Assembly: GCA_050180235.1 (NCBI GenBank)
Contig: JBFXEJ010000009.1
Span: forward strand, 35,861 to 99,860
DNA: 64,000 nucleotides
Reading direction: 5' to 3'
DNA from: JAABRU01 sp050180235
GTDB taxonomy: Bacteria > Desulfobacterota > Desulfobacteria > Desulfobacterales > Desulfococcaceae
Shown here: positions 1 to 9,422 of the stretch, piece after piece
How positions within the stretch are numbered: position 1 is the first letter of the stretch
Layout: every line of letters starts with the position of its first letter
The notes under the pieces: model-generated
The model's input: only the letters and a program-made list of their open reading frames with translations
Database searches by the model: none
What the model was told of the DNA's origin: nothing
Position numbers and translations under genes: made by a program

Positions 1-3000
1 AAAAACATAGCCGGTCCAGAACCGTCATTATCGGGGCGCGCTCCGAGAAAAAGATTGAGGTCCCCGGAGCTGGAATAAGTCGGGCTGTTCAGAATGTTGG
101 AATCCTGAACACCATTAATATATATTTTTCCTGTTCCGGTTGTTCCGTTACCGTCATAAGTTGCAGCAATATGAGTCCAGACTCCGGCATTGATTACTTC
201 ATCCGAGTTGACGAAACGCCACGATGAGCCGTCCGGAACTACCAATTGAATCTGCCCTGCCGGTTCAACCCTGAGTTCAAAATTATTATTGTAATATGGG
301 CTTAAATTATATATTTTCGAAGCGATCACCATACAGGAACTCAGCGAATTTACTTTAATCCACGCTTCTATGGTAAATTGAGCCGGATTGATGCCGACAC
401 CGCAATCCACATAATCATCCACCCCGTCAAAATCCAGCGCATTGCCGGGGGGTATCATGACTGTGGTTGTATTTCCGCTTGCCGGAGCAATGGATGTCAG
501 ATAATTTTCACTTCCGCCTGTTCCGTTGAATTCATATACTGCCACAAAATAGGTCAGTCCGGGCGTGAGTCCCGTGACAGTGACAGTATTGCCGGTTCCG
601 TTATAAACCGCGTAATTTCCGGTTCCGATCTGCGTGCCGGAGCCGAAAGCCGCATTTGCAGTGTAAGTTGCACCGTCAACGGGATTGGCATTAACCGCAC
701 TGCCCGCTTTGATCAGCACAATGCGGTTTGTGCCGCTGCCGGGCGTCCAGTTCACGGTCATGGATGTGCCGGTTACGGATGCGAAATTTACCCCGGAAGC
801 CTGAGAGGTCGGTTCCGCAACTAATGTAAAGGCGGATTCATAAGCGCCGATATCAATCATTGAATTCTGAATACGCGGATTTCCTGCCAAATCTGCGGGT
901 GTTGTATTCGCACTGTTCAACCCTGTGTTTGAACATGGTATGCCGCCTCCGGGTACAGTGTTGAGCGAATAATCTCCCACAGCAAAGGGCGATTCCGTCA
1001 GATACTGCATATTTGAAATGGATGCACTCGGCAGGTAGTTGTTCAGGGTTACATTGCCGTTTACGGAACAGTTGATAAACGGGGTAGGCGGTCCCCAGGT
1101 TCCGATATATTCATTTTGCGTATTGTAGATCAGACAGTTGGTAAATGAAGGGCCGGGAAGTATTGCCCCATTGAATGTCGAAAACAGTTCGGCATACAGA
1201 CCGCCAGTAGCGGTATTGTCGGCAATGGTGCAGTTGATAAAACTGCCGCCCTGGTATGCGCTGACACCCCCGTTCAGCGGTGCGGTATTGTTTGTGATCA
1301 GACAATTAACAAGTGTACCTCCGTTTACCATCATCACTCCGCCGCCGCCGTAATGGGTTTCAGCGGATGTATTGTTGCGGACGATGCAGTTTGTATAGTT
1401 ACCGCCGCCGTAAGAATAAAACCCGGCTCCGCTTCCGGTGGAATAGCAGTAATCAATAATACAGTTGTTGACATACAGATTCCCTGTACCCACACCCGCC
1501 TGAATACCTCCGCCGTTTTCGGCAGTATGATACCCTTTGGTGATATGCAGTCCCTCCAGCGTCAGAGAATACCCGTCAACAACCGCGATATTGAATACCA
1601 GGCAGACATTTTCTCCGCTGATGACCGGATTGCTTCCGGTTCCGTCAATGGTGAATGATTTTGCCTGGTTTATCGTTAAAGCCGATGATAATGTGATGTA
1701 CAATCCCGGTGAAAACGTGATCGTTCCGCCATCGCAAATGTCGGTAATCGCCTGACGCAAACTGCCTGGGCCTGAATCGGAGGGGCTGTCAACGGTTATA
1801 TTGGTGTCACATGCCGTGCTATATCCGCTTGCCGGGGCTATGGAAGTCAGATAATTTTCACTTACGCCGGAGCCGTTGAATTCATACACAGCCACATGAT
1901 AGGTTGTGCCTGCGGTCAGTCCGGTTACGGTTGCGGTATTTCCTATTCCGTTATAAACAACATAATTGCCGGTTCCGATTTGTGAACCGTTTCCGAAAAC
2001 CGCATCTGCCGTGTAACCTGTCCAGTCAGCAGGATCTGAATCAACAGCACTGCCGGGCCGCATGACCACAATACATTCTGCACCGGTTCCCCGTGTCCAG
2101 TTTACGGTCAGCGATGTGCCGGTTATTGATGTGAAATTTACGACTGATGCCTGTGTGCCGGGTTCGGAAGCGGGAACTGAGTTATACAGGGCAATACGGT
2201 TCGAGATCATCCCACCGGCTGTCGTAAAACTCCCCCCGGCATACAGATTACCGGAACTGTCAACTGCAAGGGCATTGACAATGCCGTTCATTCCTGTTCC
2301 AAGCGCGCTCCATGCTGAACCGTTCCATTTTGCAATATAGTTGGCACTGACACCTCCTGCGGTTGTAAATTCCCCCCCGGCATAGAGATTGCCCCTGCCG
2401 TCAACTGCAAGGGATTTGACACCGCCGGACATTCCGGTTCCCAGAGCGGTCCATGCTGAGCCGTCCCATTTGGCAATTCTCATTGCGCTCACGCCTCCGG
2501 CAGTATTAAATCCCCCCCCGGCATAGAGATTGCCACTTCCGTCAACCGCAAGGGCAAAGACCTCTCCGCCGGTCATTCCGGTTCCCAGTGGTTCCCATGC
2601 TGAGCCGTCCCATTTGGCGATCCGATTTACGCTCACGCCCCCGGCGTTTATAAATTCCCCCCCGGCATAGAGATTGCCGCTGCTGTCAAACGCAAGGGCA
2701 TAGACCCCGATGCTGTTCATTCCGGTTCCCAGCGGTTCCCATGCTGAGCCGTCCCATTTGGCAATTTTATTTGCGCTCACACCTCCGGCATGATCAAATT
2801 GCCCCCCGGCATAGAGATTGCCACTTCCGTCAAACGCAAGGGCTAAGACTCCGTCGTTTGTTCCCCCATCCAGTACACTCCATGCTGAACCATCCCATTT
2901 GGCGGTATGATTCGTAACCAGGGAAATAGGGTTGCCATTGATAAGGTAAAACAGCCCTCCGGCATACAAATTTCCTGTGCCGTCAAACGCAAGAGACCTG

Positions 3001-3656
3001 ACAGAGTCGTTCAATCCGTTAGACAGTGCGCTCCATGCCGAGCCGTCCCATTTGGCGATCCGACTTGCGCTCACGACTCCGGCAGTTGTAAAATCCCCTC
3101 CGGCATACAGATTCCCGGATCCTTCAACCGCAAGGGCTAAGACCGAATTGCTCATTCCGGGATTGCCAAAGACAGAACTCCATACCCTGTTATCAATGGT
3201 TGATGTACTGGAAGCTGCGCCCGGAGTCAGATAATCTTCCGTACCGCCGGAGCCGTTAAATTCATACACTGCCACATAATAGACGGTGAAAGGATTCAGC
3301 CCGATCACATTCACGGAAGTTCCGGTTCCGCTGTAAACCGCGCAGTTGCCGGTTCCAACCTGTGAACCGTATCGGAAAACCGCATTTGCCGTGTAACCTG
3401 TTCCGTCAGCAGGATTGGCATCAACAGCACTGGCGGCTTTCATCAGCACAATGCAACTGTCGCCGTCTCCCCGTATCCAGTTTACCGTCATGGATATATC
3501 GGTAACTGATGTGAAATTCACAGCGGATGCCTGAACTGCGGGTTCAGCGGCATAAAGGTTTGAGGACACAAGCAGCACCGCGCACACTGTCCAAAGCAGG
3601 CACACAGTTTTCTGAAAAAAACACGGTTTTCTGAAAAAACGGGACAGGGTTTTCAT
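1..3656 (-). CDS. Large secreted repeat protein (propeller-like repeats, beta-helix, LamG), 3' end outside window
   Basis: The reading frame is open from an ATG at 3656 to the left edge (about 1218 residues visible); an AAGGAG site lies just upstream. It starts with a signal peptide (hydrophobic stretch ending SSNLYA). Next come a fibronectin-III-like segment (about 40-135), about seven repeats of 47-50 residues built on LYAGGxF...AGGVSANxIAKWDGSAW (about 140-485), a second FN3-like segment, a parallel beta-helix region opening with DSGPGSLRQAI and rich in NNxT/GGG turns (about 600-930), a third FN3-like segment, and a LamG/concanavalin-type lectin fold (WTHIAATYDG, LFLGARPDNDG) at the window edge. 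Such proteins are exported adhesins or surface-layer proteins; the ligand is unknown. The C-terminal sorting signal is not visible. Family-level assignment is firm; the role is inferred. Confidence 0.85.
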   Translation of the reverse strand, partial: MKTLSRFFRKPCFFQKTVCLLWTVCAVLLVSSNLYAAEPAVQASAVNFTSVTDISMTVNWIRGDGDSCIVLMKAASAVDANPADGTGYTANAVFRYGSQVGTGNCAVYSGTGTSVNVIGLNPFTVYYVAVYEFNGSGGTEDYLTPGAASSTSTIDNRVWSSVFGNPGMSNSVLALAVEGSGNLYAGGDFTTAGVVSASRIAKWDGSAWSALSNGLNDSVRSLAFDGTGNLYAGGLFYLINGNPISLVTNHTAKWDGSAWSVLDGGTNDGVLALAFDGSGNLYAGGQFDHAGGVSANKIAKWDGSAWEPLGTGMNSIGVYALAFDSSGNLYAGGEFINAGGVSVNRIAKWDGSAWEPLGTGMTGGEVFALAVDGSGNLYAGGGFNTAGGVSAMRIAKWDGSAWTALGTGMSGGVKSLAVDGRGNLYAGGEFTTAGGVSANYIAKWNGSAWSALGTGMNGIVNALAVDSSGNLYAGGSFTTAGGMISNRIALYNSVPASEPGTQASVVNFTSITGTSLTVNWTRGTGAECIVVMRPGSAVDSDPADWTGYTADAVFGNGSQIGTGNYVVYNGIGNTATVTGLTAGTTYHVAVYEFNGSGVSENYLTSIAPASGYSTACDTNITVDSPSDSGPGSLRQAITDICDGGTITFSPGLYITLSSALTINQAKSFTIDGTGSNPVISGENVCLVFNIAVVDGYSLTLEGLHITKGYHTAENGGGIQAGVGTGNLYVNNCIIDYCYSTGSGAGFYSYGGGNYTNCIVRNNTSAETHYGGGGVMMVNGGTLVNCLITNNTAPLNGGVSAYQGGSFINCTIADNTATGGLYAELFSTFNGAILPGPSFTNCLIYNTQNEYIGTWGPPTPFINCSVNGNVTLNNYLPSASISNMQYLTESPFAVGDYSLNTVPGGGIPCSNTGLNSANTTPADLAGNPRIQNSMIDIGAYESAFTLVAEPTSQASGVNFASVTGTSMTVNWTPGSGTNRIVLIKAGSAVNANPVDGATYTANAAFGSGTQIGTGNYAVYNGTGNTVTVTGLTPGLTYFVAVYEFNGTGGSENYLTSIAPASGNTTTVMIPPGNALDFDGVDDYVDCGVGINPAQFTIEAWIKVNSLSSCMVIASKIYNLSPYYNNNFELRVEPAGQIQLVVPDGSSWRFVNSDEVINAGVWTHIAATYDGNGTTGTGKIYINGVQDSNILNSPTYSSSGDLNLFLGARPDNDGSGPAMF
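2190..3180 (-). repeat. Seven tandem coding repeats of about 141-147 bp
   Basis: Inside the exoprotein gene the motif CCGGCATAGAGATTGCC or a close variant recurs near 2237, 2376, 2514, 2657, 2801, 2955 and 3098. Each copy encodes a LYAGG...AKWDGSAW unit. The spacing is in phase with codons, as expected for a propeller-like blade array grown by duplication. Confidence 0.8.
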
Positions 3657-4062
3657 GGCAGGCTCCTTTCCGCCGGGGCGGAGAAATGAAAAAAATTGGG
3701 GACTAAAAAATATAAATTTTATTATAATCAAAACCTGAACATTTTTATTTCCTGCTTGCCAATAAACATTTCATAAAACTTGGAAAATATCCTATCACTC
3801 AGAATAAAAAAAGACAAGCCCAATCTTGAATATTTTTTGCTTATGCCAAAAAGCATAGATGGCAGATATACCTTTTGCAGAAGGTCAAATTCATGCTGCA
3901 GAAATATGCAGAAAACCGCTCCGCTCAATTTTTGCACTCCCGCTCACGGAAATATGCAAAAAAACGGCAGCGGATCAGATTGGCTGACAATGAAAAAACC
4001 GGATTTTTCCTGAAAAAACCGGTTTTTCTGAAAACTTTTCATGCCCGAAAATTTATGGAACC

Positions 4063-4203
4063 TTAGGTGATTTCCATGAAAAAATGTACCATATTGTAGG
4101 GTGGGCACGGCTTTTTGTGCCCGCCGTTTCAGCAGGACGGCGGGCACAAAAAGCCGTGCCCGCCCTACGAAAAAAGGTATAATCATTAATGGAAATCACC
4201 TTA
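4063..4203. mobile_element. Family A MITE-like element, copy 1
   Basis: Terminal inverted repeats TTAGGTGATTTCCAT and ATGGAAATCACCTTA bound about 141 bp with no ORF. The centre is a long palindrome (GGGTGGGCACGGC...GCCGTGCCCGCCC). A second copy with the same ends and centre lies at 13374-13515. Non-autonomous transposon remnants look like this; no transposase is present in the window. Confidence 0.7.
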
Positions 4204-4218
4204 CTTATTGCGCAGCCG

Positions 4219-4288
4219 GTCATACCGGTGAAAGCCGGAGTCCGGAACAGGCTGAAAATACTGAATTCCTGCTTGCGCTGGAATGACG
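4219..4288. repeat. Extragenic palindromic repeat (GTCATACCGG...GGAATGAC)
   Basis: Imperfect inverted repeat with ends GTCATACCGGTGAAAGCCGG and CGCTGGAATGAC. It is of the widely dispersed proteobacterial GTCATTCCGGCGAAAGCCGG type. A second, better preserved copy is at 33526-33596. Confidence 0.65.
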
Positions 4289-4333
4289 AAGAAATGGAAG
4301 TTGTTTCATTTTCATTCCTAAGACAAAGCCGCA

Positions 4334-5188
4334 TCAGTCCCATTCAAAACTCTGAACCACCAGAATGCCCTGCTCCTTTGCTTTCTCAAGAACTTCAGGA
4401 TGGGCAAAATGCGTGATAATCAATGGGAATATCTGCTGTGGAAAAAACTGTTTCACAGCCTGAACATTTTTTTCAAGCTGCGCCAGCTTGGAGCGGTCAT
4501 CCAGTTTTAAAACCGATTCGCCCACAATCAGAATCTCCCCGCCGTTGCGCTCAGCCATTCCGAAGATATTGATTTCCTCACCGCCTATGAACTTTCTGAC
4601 AAATTTCTCCTTTATATGGATATGATGATTGCTTTTCAGATAGTCCGGCAGTTTCCGGAATGCCTCATTTTCAAGCGCATATGCCACGCTTTTGGATAAG
4701 CCGCCCACCTGATGCCGCAACTGAACCACAGCACCTGTCAGTTTTGCAACCTCTTTCTCCGTCCGGTTCTGCGCCTCTGCCAGTTCCTCGACCCGTTTCT
4801 CTGTCCGGTTCTGCGCCTCTGCCAGTTCCTCGACCCGTTTCTCCGTCCGGTTCTGCGCCTCTGCCAGTTCCTCGACCCGTTTCTCTGTGCGGCTCTGCGC
4901 CTGTGCCAGTTCATTGACCCGTTGTGCCAGTTCCTCAAACCGTTTCTCTGTCCGGTTCTGCGCCTGCGTCAGTTCCTCAAGCCGCTTTTCTGTCCGGATT
5001 TGCACCACTGCCAGCTCTTTGACAGTCCGGCCAAGTTCCCCCGCAATCTCCTTTAATTCATTGAATTCTGTTTTTGTTACAGAGGCTTCTCTGTTTTGCT
5101 CAATTTCCTCAAGAATATCCCACAAAAGGGATTTGAGTTCCGGGTTCACAAAATCCAGTTTGCGCAGCAATGCGATACTGTAGGGCAT
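4334..5188 (-). CDS. Coiled-coil protein with C-terminal nuclease-like (DUF3782-type) domain
   Basis: 284 residues; strong site AAAGGAGGTATATT before the ATG at 5188. Residues about 45-155 form a long coiled coil with near-perfect 14-residue units (AEAQNRTEKRVEEL), i.e. two heptads each. The C-terminal 120 residues (GGEEINIFGMAERNGGEILIVGES...) resemble the PD-(D/E)XK-like domain found in many proteins of this type, but the place where relatives usually carry GEAK reads GESV here, so catalysis is doubtful. No signal peptide: cytoplasmic. Such genes occur in many copies in repeat-rich bacteria and their function is not known. It lies directly downstream of the CRISPR-like repeats. Confidence 0.75.
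   Translation of the reverse strand: MPYSIALLRKLDFVNPELKSLLWDILEEIEQNREASVTKTEFNELKEIAGELGRTVKELAVVQIRTEKRLEELTQAQNRTEKRFEELAQRVNELAQAQSRTEKRVEELAEAQNRTEKRVEELAEAQNRTEKRVEELAEAQNRTEKEVAKLTGAVVQLRHQVGGLSKSVAYALENEAFRKLPDYLKSNHHIHIKEKFVRKFIGGEEINIFGMAERNGGEILIVGESVLKLDDRSKLAQLEKNVQAVKQFFPQQIFPLIITHFAHPEVLEKAKEQGILVVQSFEWD
4738..4935 (-). repeat. 42-bp tandem coding repeats
   Basis: The unit TTCTCTGTCCGGTTCTGCGC (and onward) repeats every 42 bp, almost unchanged, within the coiled-coil gene. The near-identity at DNA level points to recent expansion. Confidence 0.85.
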
Positions 5189-5202
5189 AATATACCTCCT
5201 TT

Positions 5203-5385
5203 GTCATTGTGTGTATTCCCAAAACAGGGGATTTCCCCCCGGTTATGATGTGTGCAGGTCTCCAAACTTACAGCAGTCATTGTGTGTATTCCCAAAACAG
5301 GGGATTTCCCCTTATGGACAAGCTCAGTTACGATTGGCCAGTATTCCCCGTCATTGTGTGTATTCCCAAAACAGGAGATTTCCCC
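5203..5385. CRISPR. Candidate mini CRISPR array: three 36-bp repeats, two spacers
   Basis: GTCATTGTGTGTATTCCCAA... (36 bp, ending GGGGATTTCCCC) occurs at 5203-5238, 5276-5311 and 5350-5385. The first two copies are identical; the third has one change (GGGG to GGAG). The two spacers are 37 and 38 bp and unrelated to each other. Repeat and spacer lengths fit a CRISPR array. Against it: no cas genes in the window, only three repeats, and the third repeat contains the last codons and stop of the haemagglutinin-type gene. It could also be a dispersed intergenic repeat. Confidence 0.45.
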
Positions 5386-7582
5386 TCTGCAAATCATCCG
5401 GCGGATTGGGGACAGCATCCTGTCCGGTGAAGATAAAGGTGCTGACATCACTGCCGCTTCTCTGAAAACAGGGGGTCTGCACCCATTGTGTCACATCAAG
5501 CATTGCAGCGGGCAGTGTCAGCAGACCCTGGCTTACATCTGCCTCCGGGGAAATGATGTTTACCGTGCCGTCAATCCCCAGTTGTGAGGAAGCATCCACC
5601 ACACTGGTTCCGGAGAAAACAAACTGATCCGTCTCTATGCGGATATTTCCGCCTCTTCCCTCATAGGCATTGGCACGCACTTCGCTCCGGTTCATAACGG
5701 TAAACTGAAGATATTCCAAAAGGGGATTAACGGAAATATCGCCCGCGTCATCCGCTCCCTTTGCCACGCTTGTGGCAATCCGGCTGTCTGTGGCATAAAT
5801 CATGCTTTGGGCTTCCAGACTGATCTTTCCGCCGCCTGCATTCACAGCCTCTGTGGTAATGCTGCTGTCATGCAGATACATGGAATCCCCGGCCTGCACA
5901 AAAATATTCCCGGCATCTCCGGCTTTGCTTTCTGTGGAAACACTGTTGGAAGAAATATAGGAACCATCCGCAAGTGCAAACTCGGTGCCTGCCTCAATCC
6001 GGATATTTCCTCCTGTGCCGCTTCCAAAGGTTTCACTGCCCACAGCGCCTTTTTCCTCAAAACGGATATGTTTGGCCTGTATCAGCACATCGCCCGCATT
6101 TCCAAAACCCAGTGTGCCCGCATAAATCCGGCTGCCGGAAACCGTAATTGATTCCGCAGGTTTTTCATCCAGACCGCGAAGGACAAGGGTGCCGCCCTCC
6201 CCGTCCCCTGTGTCAATGGAGATTCTGCTGTCATTTGTCAGCATTATTTCCGGGCTTTCCATAAGAATGTCTCCGGATGCCCCGGCCATTTCAGAACTGC
6301 CGGATGAGGAGGCAAAGACCTCGCTCTGATCGCTAATCAGAAGAGATTCGGAAGCTGTCAGATGCACAGTTCCGCCGTTTCCTCCGCCATCTGCGGAAGA
6401 GGAGACAGAGCCTCCGGAAGAAATTGTCAGATTTTCTGCAAAAATGGAAACATTCCCGGCATCCCCGGCATCTGCCTCCGGATTCGCGGCATTGGCAAAA
6501 ACCCGTGCTCCGTCCGAAATGCTGACCGATCCTGCTGCGTTTCCGCCAATCCCGGAAATGGAAATATCCCCGCCCCGGCCTGTGGACGCTGCATCACTGA
6601 AAATATCGCCAGCGCTGATGGACACGGTATCAGCCTGAATATCTGTAATGCCGCCATCTTCACTGCCTTTGGTATCCACCTCAATCACACTGCCGCTTTC
6701 CAGAAAAAACTGCCCGGCCCGGATGAAAATATTTCCTGAACCCTCCCCGGAGGCTTTAATTTGGGAGTGGTCAGACAGAGTGATGGTTCCCAGGGTGCTG
6801 AAAGAGGAAACATCCGGCCCGGATTCCGCAAATGTCACCTCGCCCGGAGAATTCACGCTGACCAGTGAAATGCTTCCTCCGGGAGCGCTGAGACTGCCCA
6901 AAGGTTTTTCCGCGCTGCCATCTGCCGTGTAACTTCCTGCAAAAGAAATATTTCCGCCGGTTACGGAAATATCCTGCAAAGGGGAAACCGTGAGGCCGTA
7001 TGAACCATCCTCCCCAACCTTTCCCATGCCCTCAAAACGGATTTCCGCAGGACTTTTGAGAAAACCGAAGGCTTCGGGAGGAGCTGAAGACAGAATTTCG
7101 TTTTCCTGCACAGTGCTGTAAAAGCGATCCGCATCTCCCATGCGCAGATAATCCGCTGTGCTGACATAAAAGGAACCGCCGATATCCAGGGCAGCGTCTG
7201 GGCCGAAAATGATGCCCGATGAGTTAAGCAGGTAAAGATTCGCAGCGGAAATCTGCGAAGTGCCTGAAATCACACTGCGCAGGGTTCCGTCAATAAAGGA
7301 TTCACTGCCTCCGGTAATCCGGGAAATGATATTCCGGATGCTTTCCGAAACCCCGAAGCTTGCGATTTCCCCGGTATTCACGTTGAACTGGCTGAAACTG
7401 TGGAAAAGATTTTCCCCGGACTGATGACCATAGTTCATTTTGATGTCATAATTCCCGTTTTGAGTTTCAAGCTGCCCGAAAGCGCCTGTGGAACCGTCCA
7501 GCACCACCTCTGCATAAAGGCGGGCAGCCGGGTTCATCTGACAGAATGCTGCAAGGATGAAAAACACAAAAATATGTTTCAT
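5351..7582 (-). CDS. Haemagglutination-domain (FHA N-terminal type) exoprotein
   Basis: 743 residues from the ATG at 7582, chosen because AAGGAGATTTTT precedes it; an ATG 21 bp upstream lacks such a site. A signal peptide (MKHIFVFFILAAFCQMN...) is followed by the TPS/haemagglutination domain: FGQLETQNGNYDI, LFHSFSQFNV, ISRITGGSESFIDGTL and LYLLNSSGIIFGPDA match the N-terminal beta-helix of two-partner-secretion exoproteins. The rest is a repetitive beta-helix ending TFIFTGQDAVPNPPDDL, a usual C-terminus for this group. The final residues GNLLFWEYTQ and the stop are encoded by a CRISPR-like repeat. It is expected to be exported by a TpsB-type porin, which is not in the window. Role: adhesion or surface structure (inferred). 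Confidence 0.85.
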   Translation of the reverse strand: MKHIFVFFILAAFCQMNPAARLYAEVVLDGSTGAFGQLETQNGNYDIKMNYGHQSGENLFHSFSQFNVNTGEIASFGVSESIRNIISRITGGSESFIDGTLRSVISGTSQISAANLYLLNSSGIIFGPDAALDIGGSFYVSTADYLRMGDADRFYSTVQENEILSSAPPEAFGFLKSPAEIRFEGMGKVGEDGSYGLTVSPLQDISVTGGNISFAGSYTADGSAEKPLGSLSAPGGSISLVSVNSPGEVTFAESGPDVSSFSTLGTITLSDHSQIKASGEGSGNIFIRAGQFFLESGSVIEVDTKGSEDGGITDIQADTVSISAGDIFSDAASTGRGGDISISGIGGNAAGSVSISDGARVFANAANPEADAGDAGNVSIFAENLTISSGGSVSSSADGGGNGGTVHLTASESLLISDQSEVFASSSGSSEMAGASGDILMESPEIMLTNDSRISIDTGDGEGGTLVLRGLDEKPAESITVSGSRIYAGTLGFGNAGDVLIQAKHIRFEEKGAVGSETFGSGTGGNIRIEAGTEFALADGSYISSNSVSTESKAGDAGNIFVQAGDSMYLHDSSITTEAVNAGGGKISLEAQSMIYATDSRIATSVAKGADDAGDISVNPLLEYLQFTVMNRSEVRANAYEGRGGNIRIETDQFVFSGTSVVDASSQLGIDGTVNIISPEADVSQGLLTLPAAMLDVTQWVQTPCFQRSGSDVSTFIFTGQDAVPNPPDDLQRGNLLFWEYTQ

Positions 7583-7631
7583 AAAAATCTCCTTTTCGGA
7601 CATGGGGGTCTGATTATATAAATAACCTTTT

Positions 7632-7722
7632 GATAGCGGGTCAAATCATTTGATTCTGGAATTCCCCTCCTCAAGGGAGGTGAGAGTTTTTTCCGCGTCA
7701 TCAGCCGGTTTGACCCGCTACC
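7632..7722. repeat. Inverted repeat TAGCGGGTCAAA ... TTTGACCCGCTA
   Basis: Perfect 12-bp arms about 65 bp apart in the gap between pfaD and the haemagglutinin-type gene. It may be a small element or part of a transcript end. No T-run follows the right arm. Confidence 0.4.
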
Positions 7723-7766
7723 AACCTTATTTAATAAACCTGCGTATTATTTTCCGGCATTCCGTT

Positions 7767-9422
7767 TCATTCCATCTCTGTCAGTTCCTTTATTTTTGAC
7801 ATGGGCATGGGACTGAATTTCCCTGCATCCGGAGGCAGGACAATGCCCTGGCTGCGCAGCCAGCCGGCACGGGTGACAACTGCCGCTCCTGTAAGCAGAT
7901 TCATAGCCACAGTCACGGTCTGACGGTTTTCCGGTTTTTCCAGAAAACTGCCTTTTGTCCATTCATTAAACGCACCGATGGCCGGGCCGCACCATATCTG
8001 GTAATCCATGCGCCGGCCCGGATCTCCGGATATGGCCCAGCGGGAAGACTGGCCCAGATATGAACGGAAGACCAGAGCCATTTTATGCTTCGGATCTTTT
8101 TCAGCCCGCACATTCTGCCGTGGATCCCGGCGTTCAAAAAATTCCCTGGTTCCTGCCCATGCTGTCTCAAAACTGCACTGAAAAAAATCCCTTTCCAGAA
8201 TCTGCCGCTGCGCCTGGGGAATATCCTCATAGCAATCATAGCGGTTGTACAGATCATGGAGTTTGGCAGCGCGGAGAGGAAACATGGTTCCCCTTTTCAG
8301 CACCTGAACCTTTACGCCCATTTCAAACATATCCGCTGCCGGGGCCATAATCACATCCGCCTGCCGGGCTTCGGCCAGCATCTGCCGCACGGCTTCCGAA
8401 GTACCGGCTTCCGTACATGCCTGATTCACCGATCCTGTCACCAGATAGTCCGCTCCCATGGCAAAGGCGGCAGCCGCGGATTCAGGTGTGGCAATTCCGC
8501 CGCCCAGCCCCACGCAGGGAATCCCCGAATAGTTGTATTTCCGGGCCAGTCTGTCCCGCAAAGCCAGCATGGTGGGAAAAAGTGTGAGCGCGGGCCGGTT
8601 GTCGGTATGGCCTCCGGAATCAGCTTCCGCAGTCAGATGCTCAGCCATTGGGACAGATTTTGCCAGTTCCGCCTCCTGCTCCGTAATCATTCTTTTTTCC
8701 ACCAGTTGGCGCAGCAGTTTTTCCGGCGGGGGAGAAAGGAATTTTTCAGCCACCTCTTCCCGTGACACCTTTGCCACCAGTTTACCGGGGCAGACAATAT
8801 TTCCCTGCGGATCCCGGTGAATGCCTCTGACCCTGTAATACACAACCGGAAGGGTAAGCCCCAGATAGGCTGACGCGCTGACAATGCGAACATGGTTTTT
8901 CAGATACAGATCAACGGTTGCGGCCTCGTGATCCGGATCATTGGGACTGTGGATCAGGTTGAATCCGAAGGGAATTCCTTTCATCCGGTTCTGCAGATGA
9001 TGGATGGCCTTTTCAATGGCCCCCGCAGAAAGCCCGGCTGCTCCGAAAAAACCGAGCATTCCTGCCCGGCCTGCTGCCTCGGTCATTTCCACCGAAGTGA
9101 TGCCGTTTGCCATAGCATCGGCCACATAGGAAAAGCGGAGACCGAAATTTTTTCTGAAAAGCGGATCTCCCAGATCCTCAGGATAAAGGGGCGGACAGTA
9201 CGCGCATAAGGGCTGCACATCCTCTCCCAAAGGCCGCTCCCGGCCCATTATGACGGTTCCGCTCTGCGCGACGGCAGGTTCATCCCCCTGCCGCAGCAGA
9301 TATACGGGATGCCTGAGCCGGAGAATAGCGTTATGAACTGCCCTGGGCCCGGTTTCCGGCAGACTGCCCTCCGGCTTCCACCAGCCTGTAATTCTGTCTG
9401 TGGTATTGTGTGATGATTGCAA
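7767..9422 (-). CDS. pfaD: PfaD-type flavin enoyl reductase
   Basis: 551 residues. PfaD proteins are FMN-dependent enoyl reductases (2-nitropropane-dioxygenase fold) that act in trans with polyunsaturated-fatty-acid or polyketide synthases. Hallmarks visible: N-terminal WWKPEG, MANGITSVEMTEAAGRAGMLGFFGAAGL, GFNLIHSPNDP, the flavin-binding CVGLGGGIATPESAAAAFAMGADYLVTGSVNQ, and C-terminal GPAIGAFNEW. Length is normal for the family. The start is TTG at 9422 with no clear ribosome site; an earlier non-ATG start is possible. It stands alone here: no pfaA/B/C synthase genes are in the window, so its partner synthase lies elsewhere or it serves another lipid pathway. Confidence 0.9.
   Translation of the reverse strand: MQSSHNTTDRITGWWKPEGSLPETGPRAVHNAILRLRHPVYLLRQGDEPAVAQSGTVIMGRERPLGEDVQPLCAYCPPLYPEDLGDPLFRKNFGLRFSYVADAMANGITSVEMTEAAGRAGMLGFFGAAGLSAGAIEKAIHHLQNRMKGIPFGFNLIHSPNDPDHEAATVDLYLKNHVRIVSASAYLGLTLPVVYYRVRGIHRDPQGNIVCPGKLVAKVSREEVAEKFLSPPPEKLLRQLVEKRMITEQEAELAKSVPMAEHLTAEADSGGHTDNRPALTLFPTMLALRDRLARKYNYSGIPCVGLGGGIATPESAAAAFAMGADYLVTGSVNQACTEAGTSEAVRQMLAEARQADVIMAPAADMFEMGVKVQVLKRGTMFPLRAAKLHDLYNRYDCYEDIPQAQRQILERDFFQCSFETAWAGTREFFERRDPRQNVRAEKDPKHKMALVFRSYLGQSSRWAISGDPGRRMDYQIWCGPAIGAFNEWTKGSFLEKPENRQTVTVAMNLLTGAAVVTRAGWLRSQGIVLPPDAGKFSPMPMSKIKELTEME

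Larger units (their letters stand above)
3657..4333. other. Intergenic region with repeat elements
   Basis: No convincing gene. It holds a variant of the AAAACCGCTCCGCT...TTTTTGCACT hairpin repeat near 3910-3940, two AAAAAACCGG/CCGGTTTTT segments near 3995-4032, a family A inverted-repeat element (4063-4203) and a GTCATACCGG...GGAATGAC repeat (4219-4288). Short ORFs here read through these repeats and are not supported. Confidence 0.6.
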
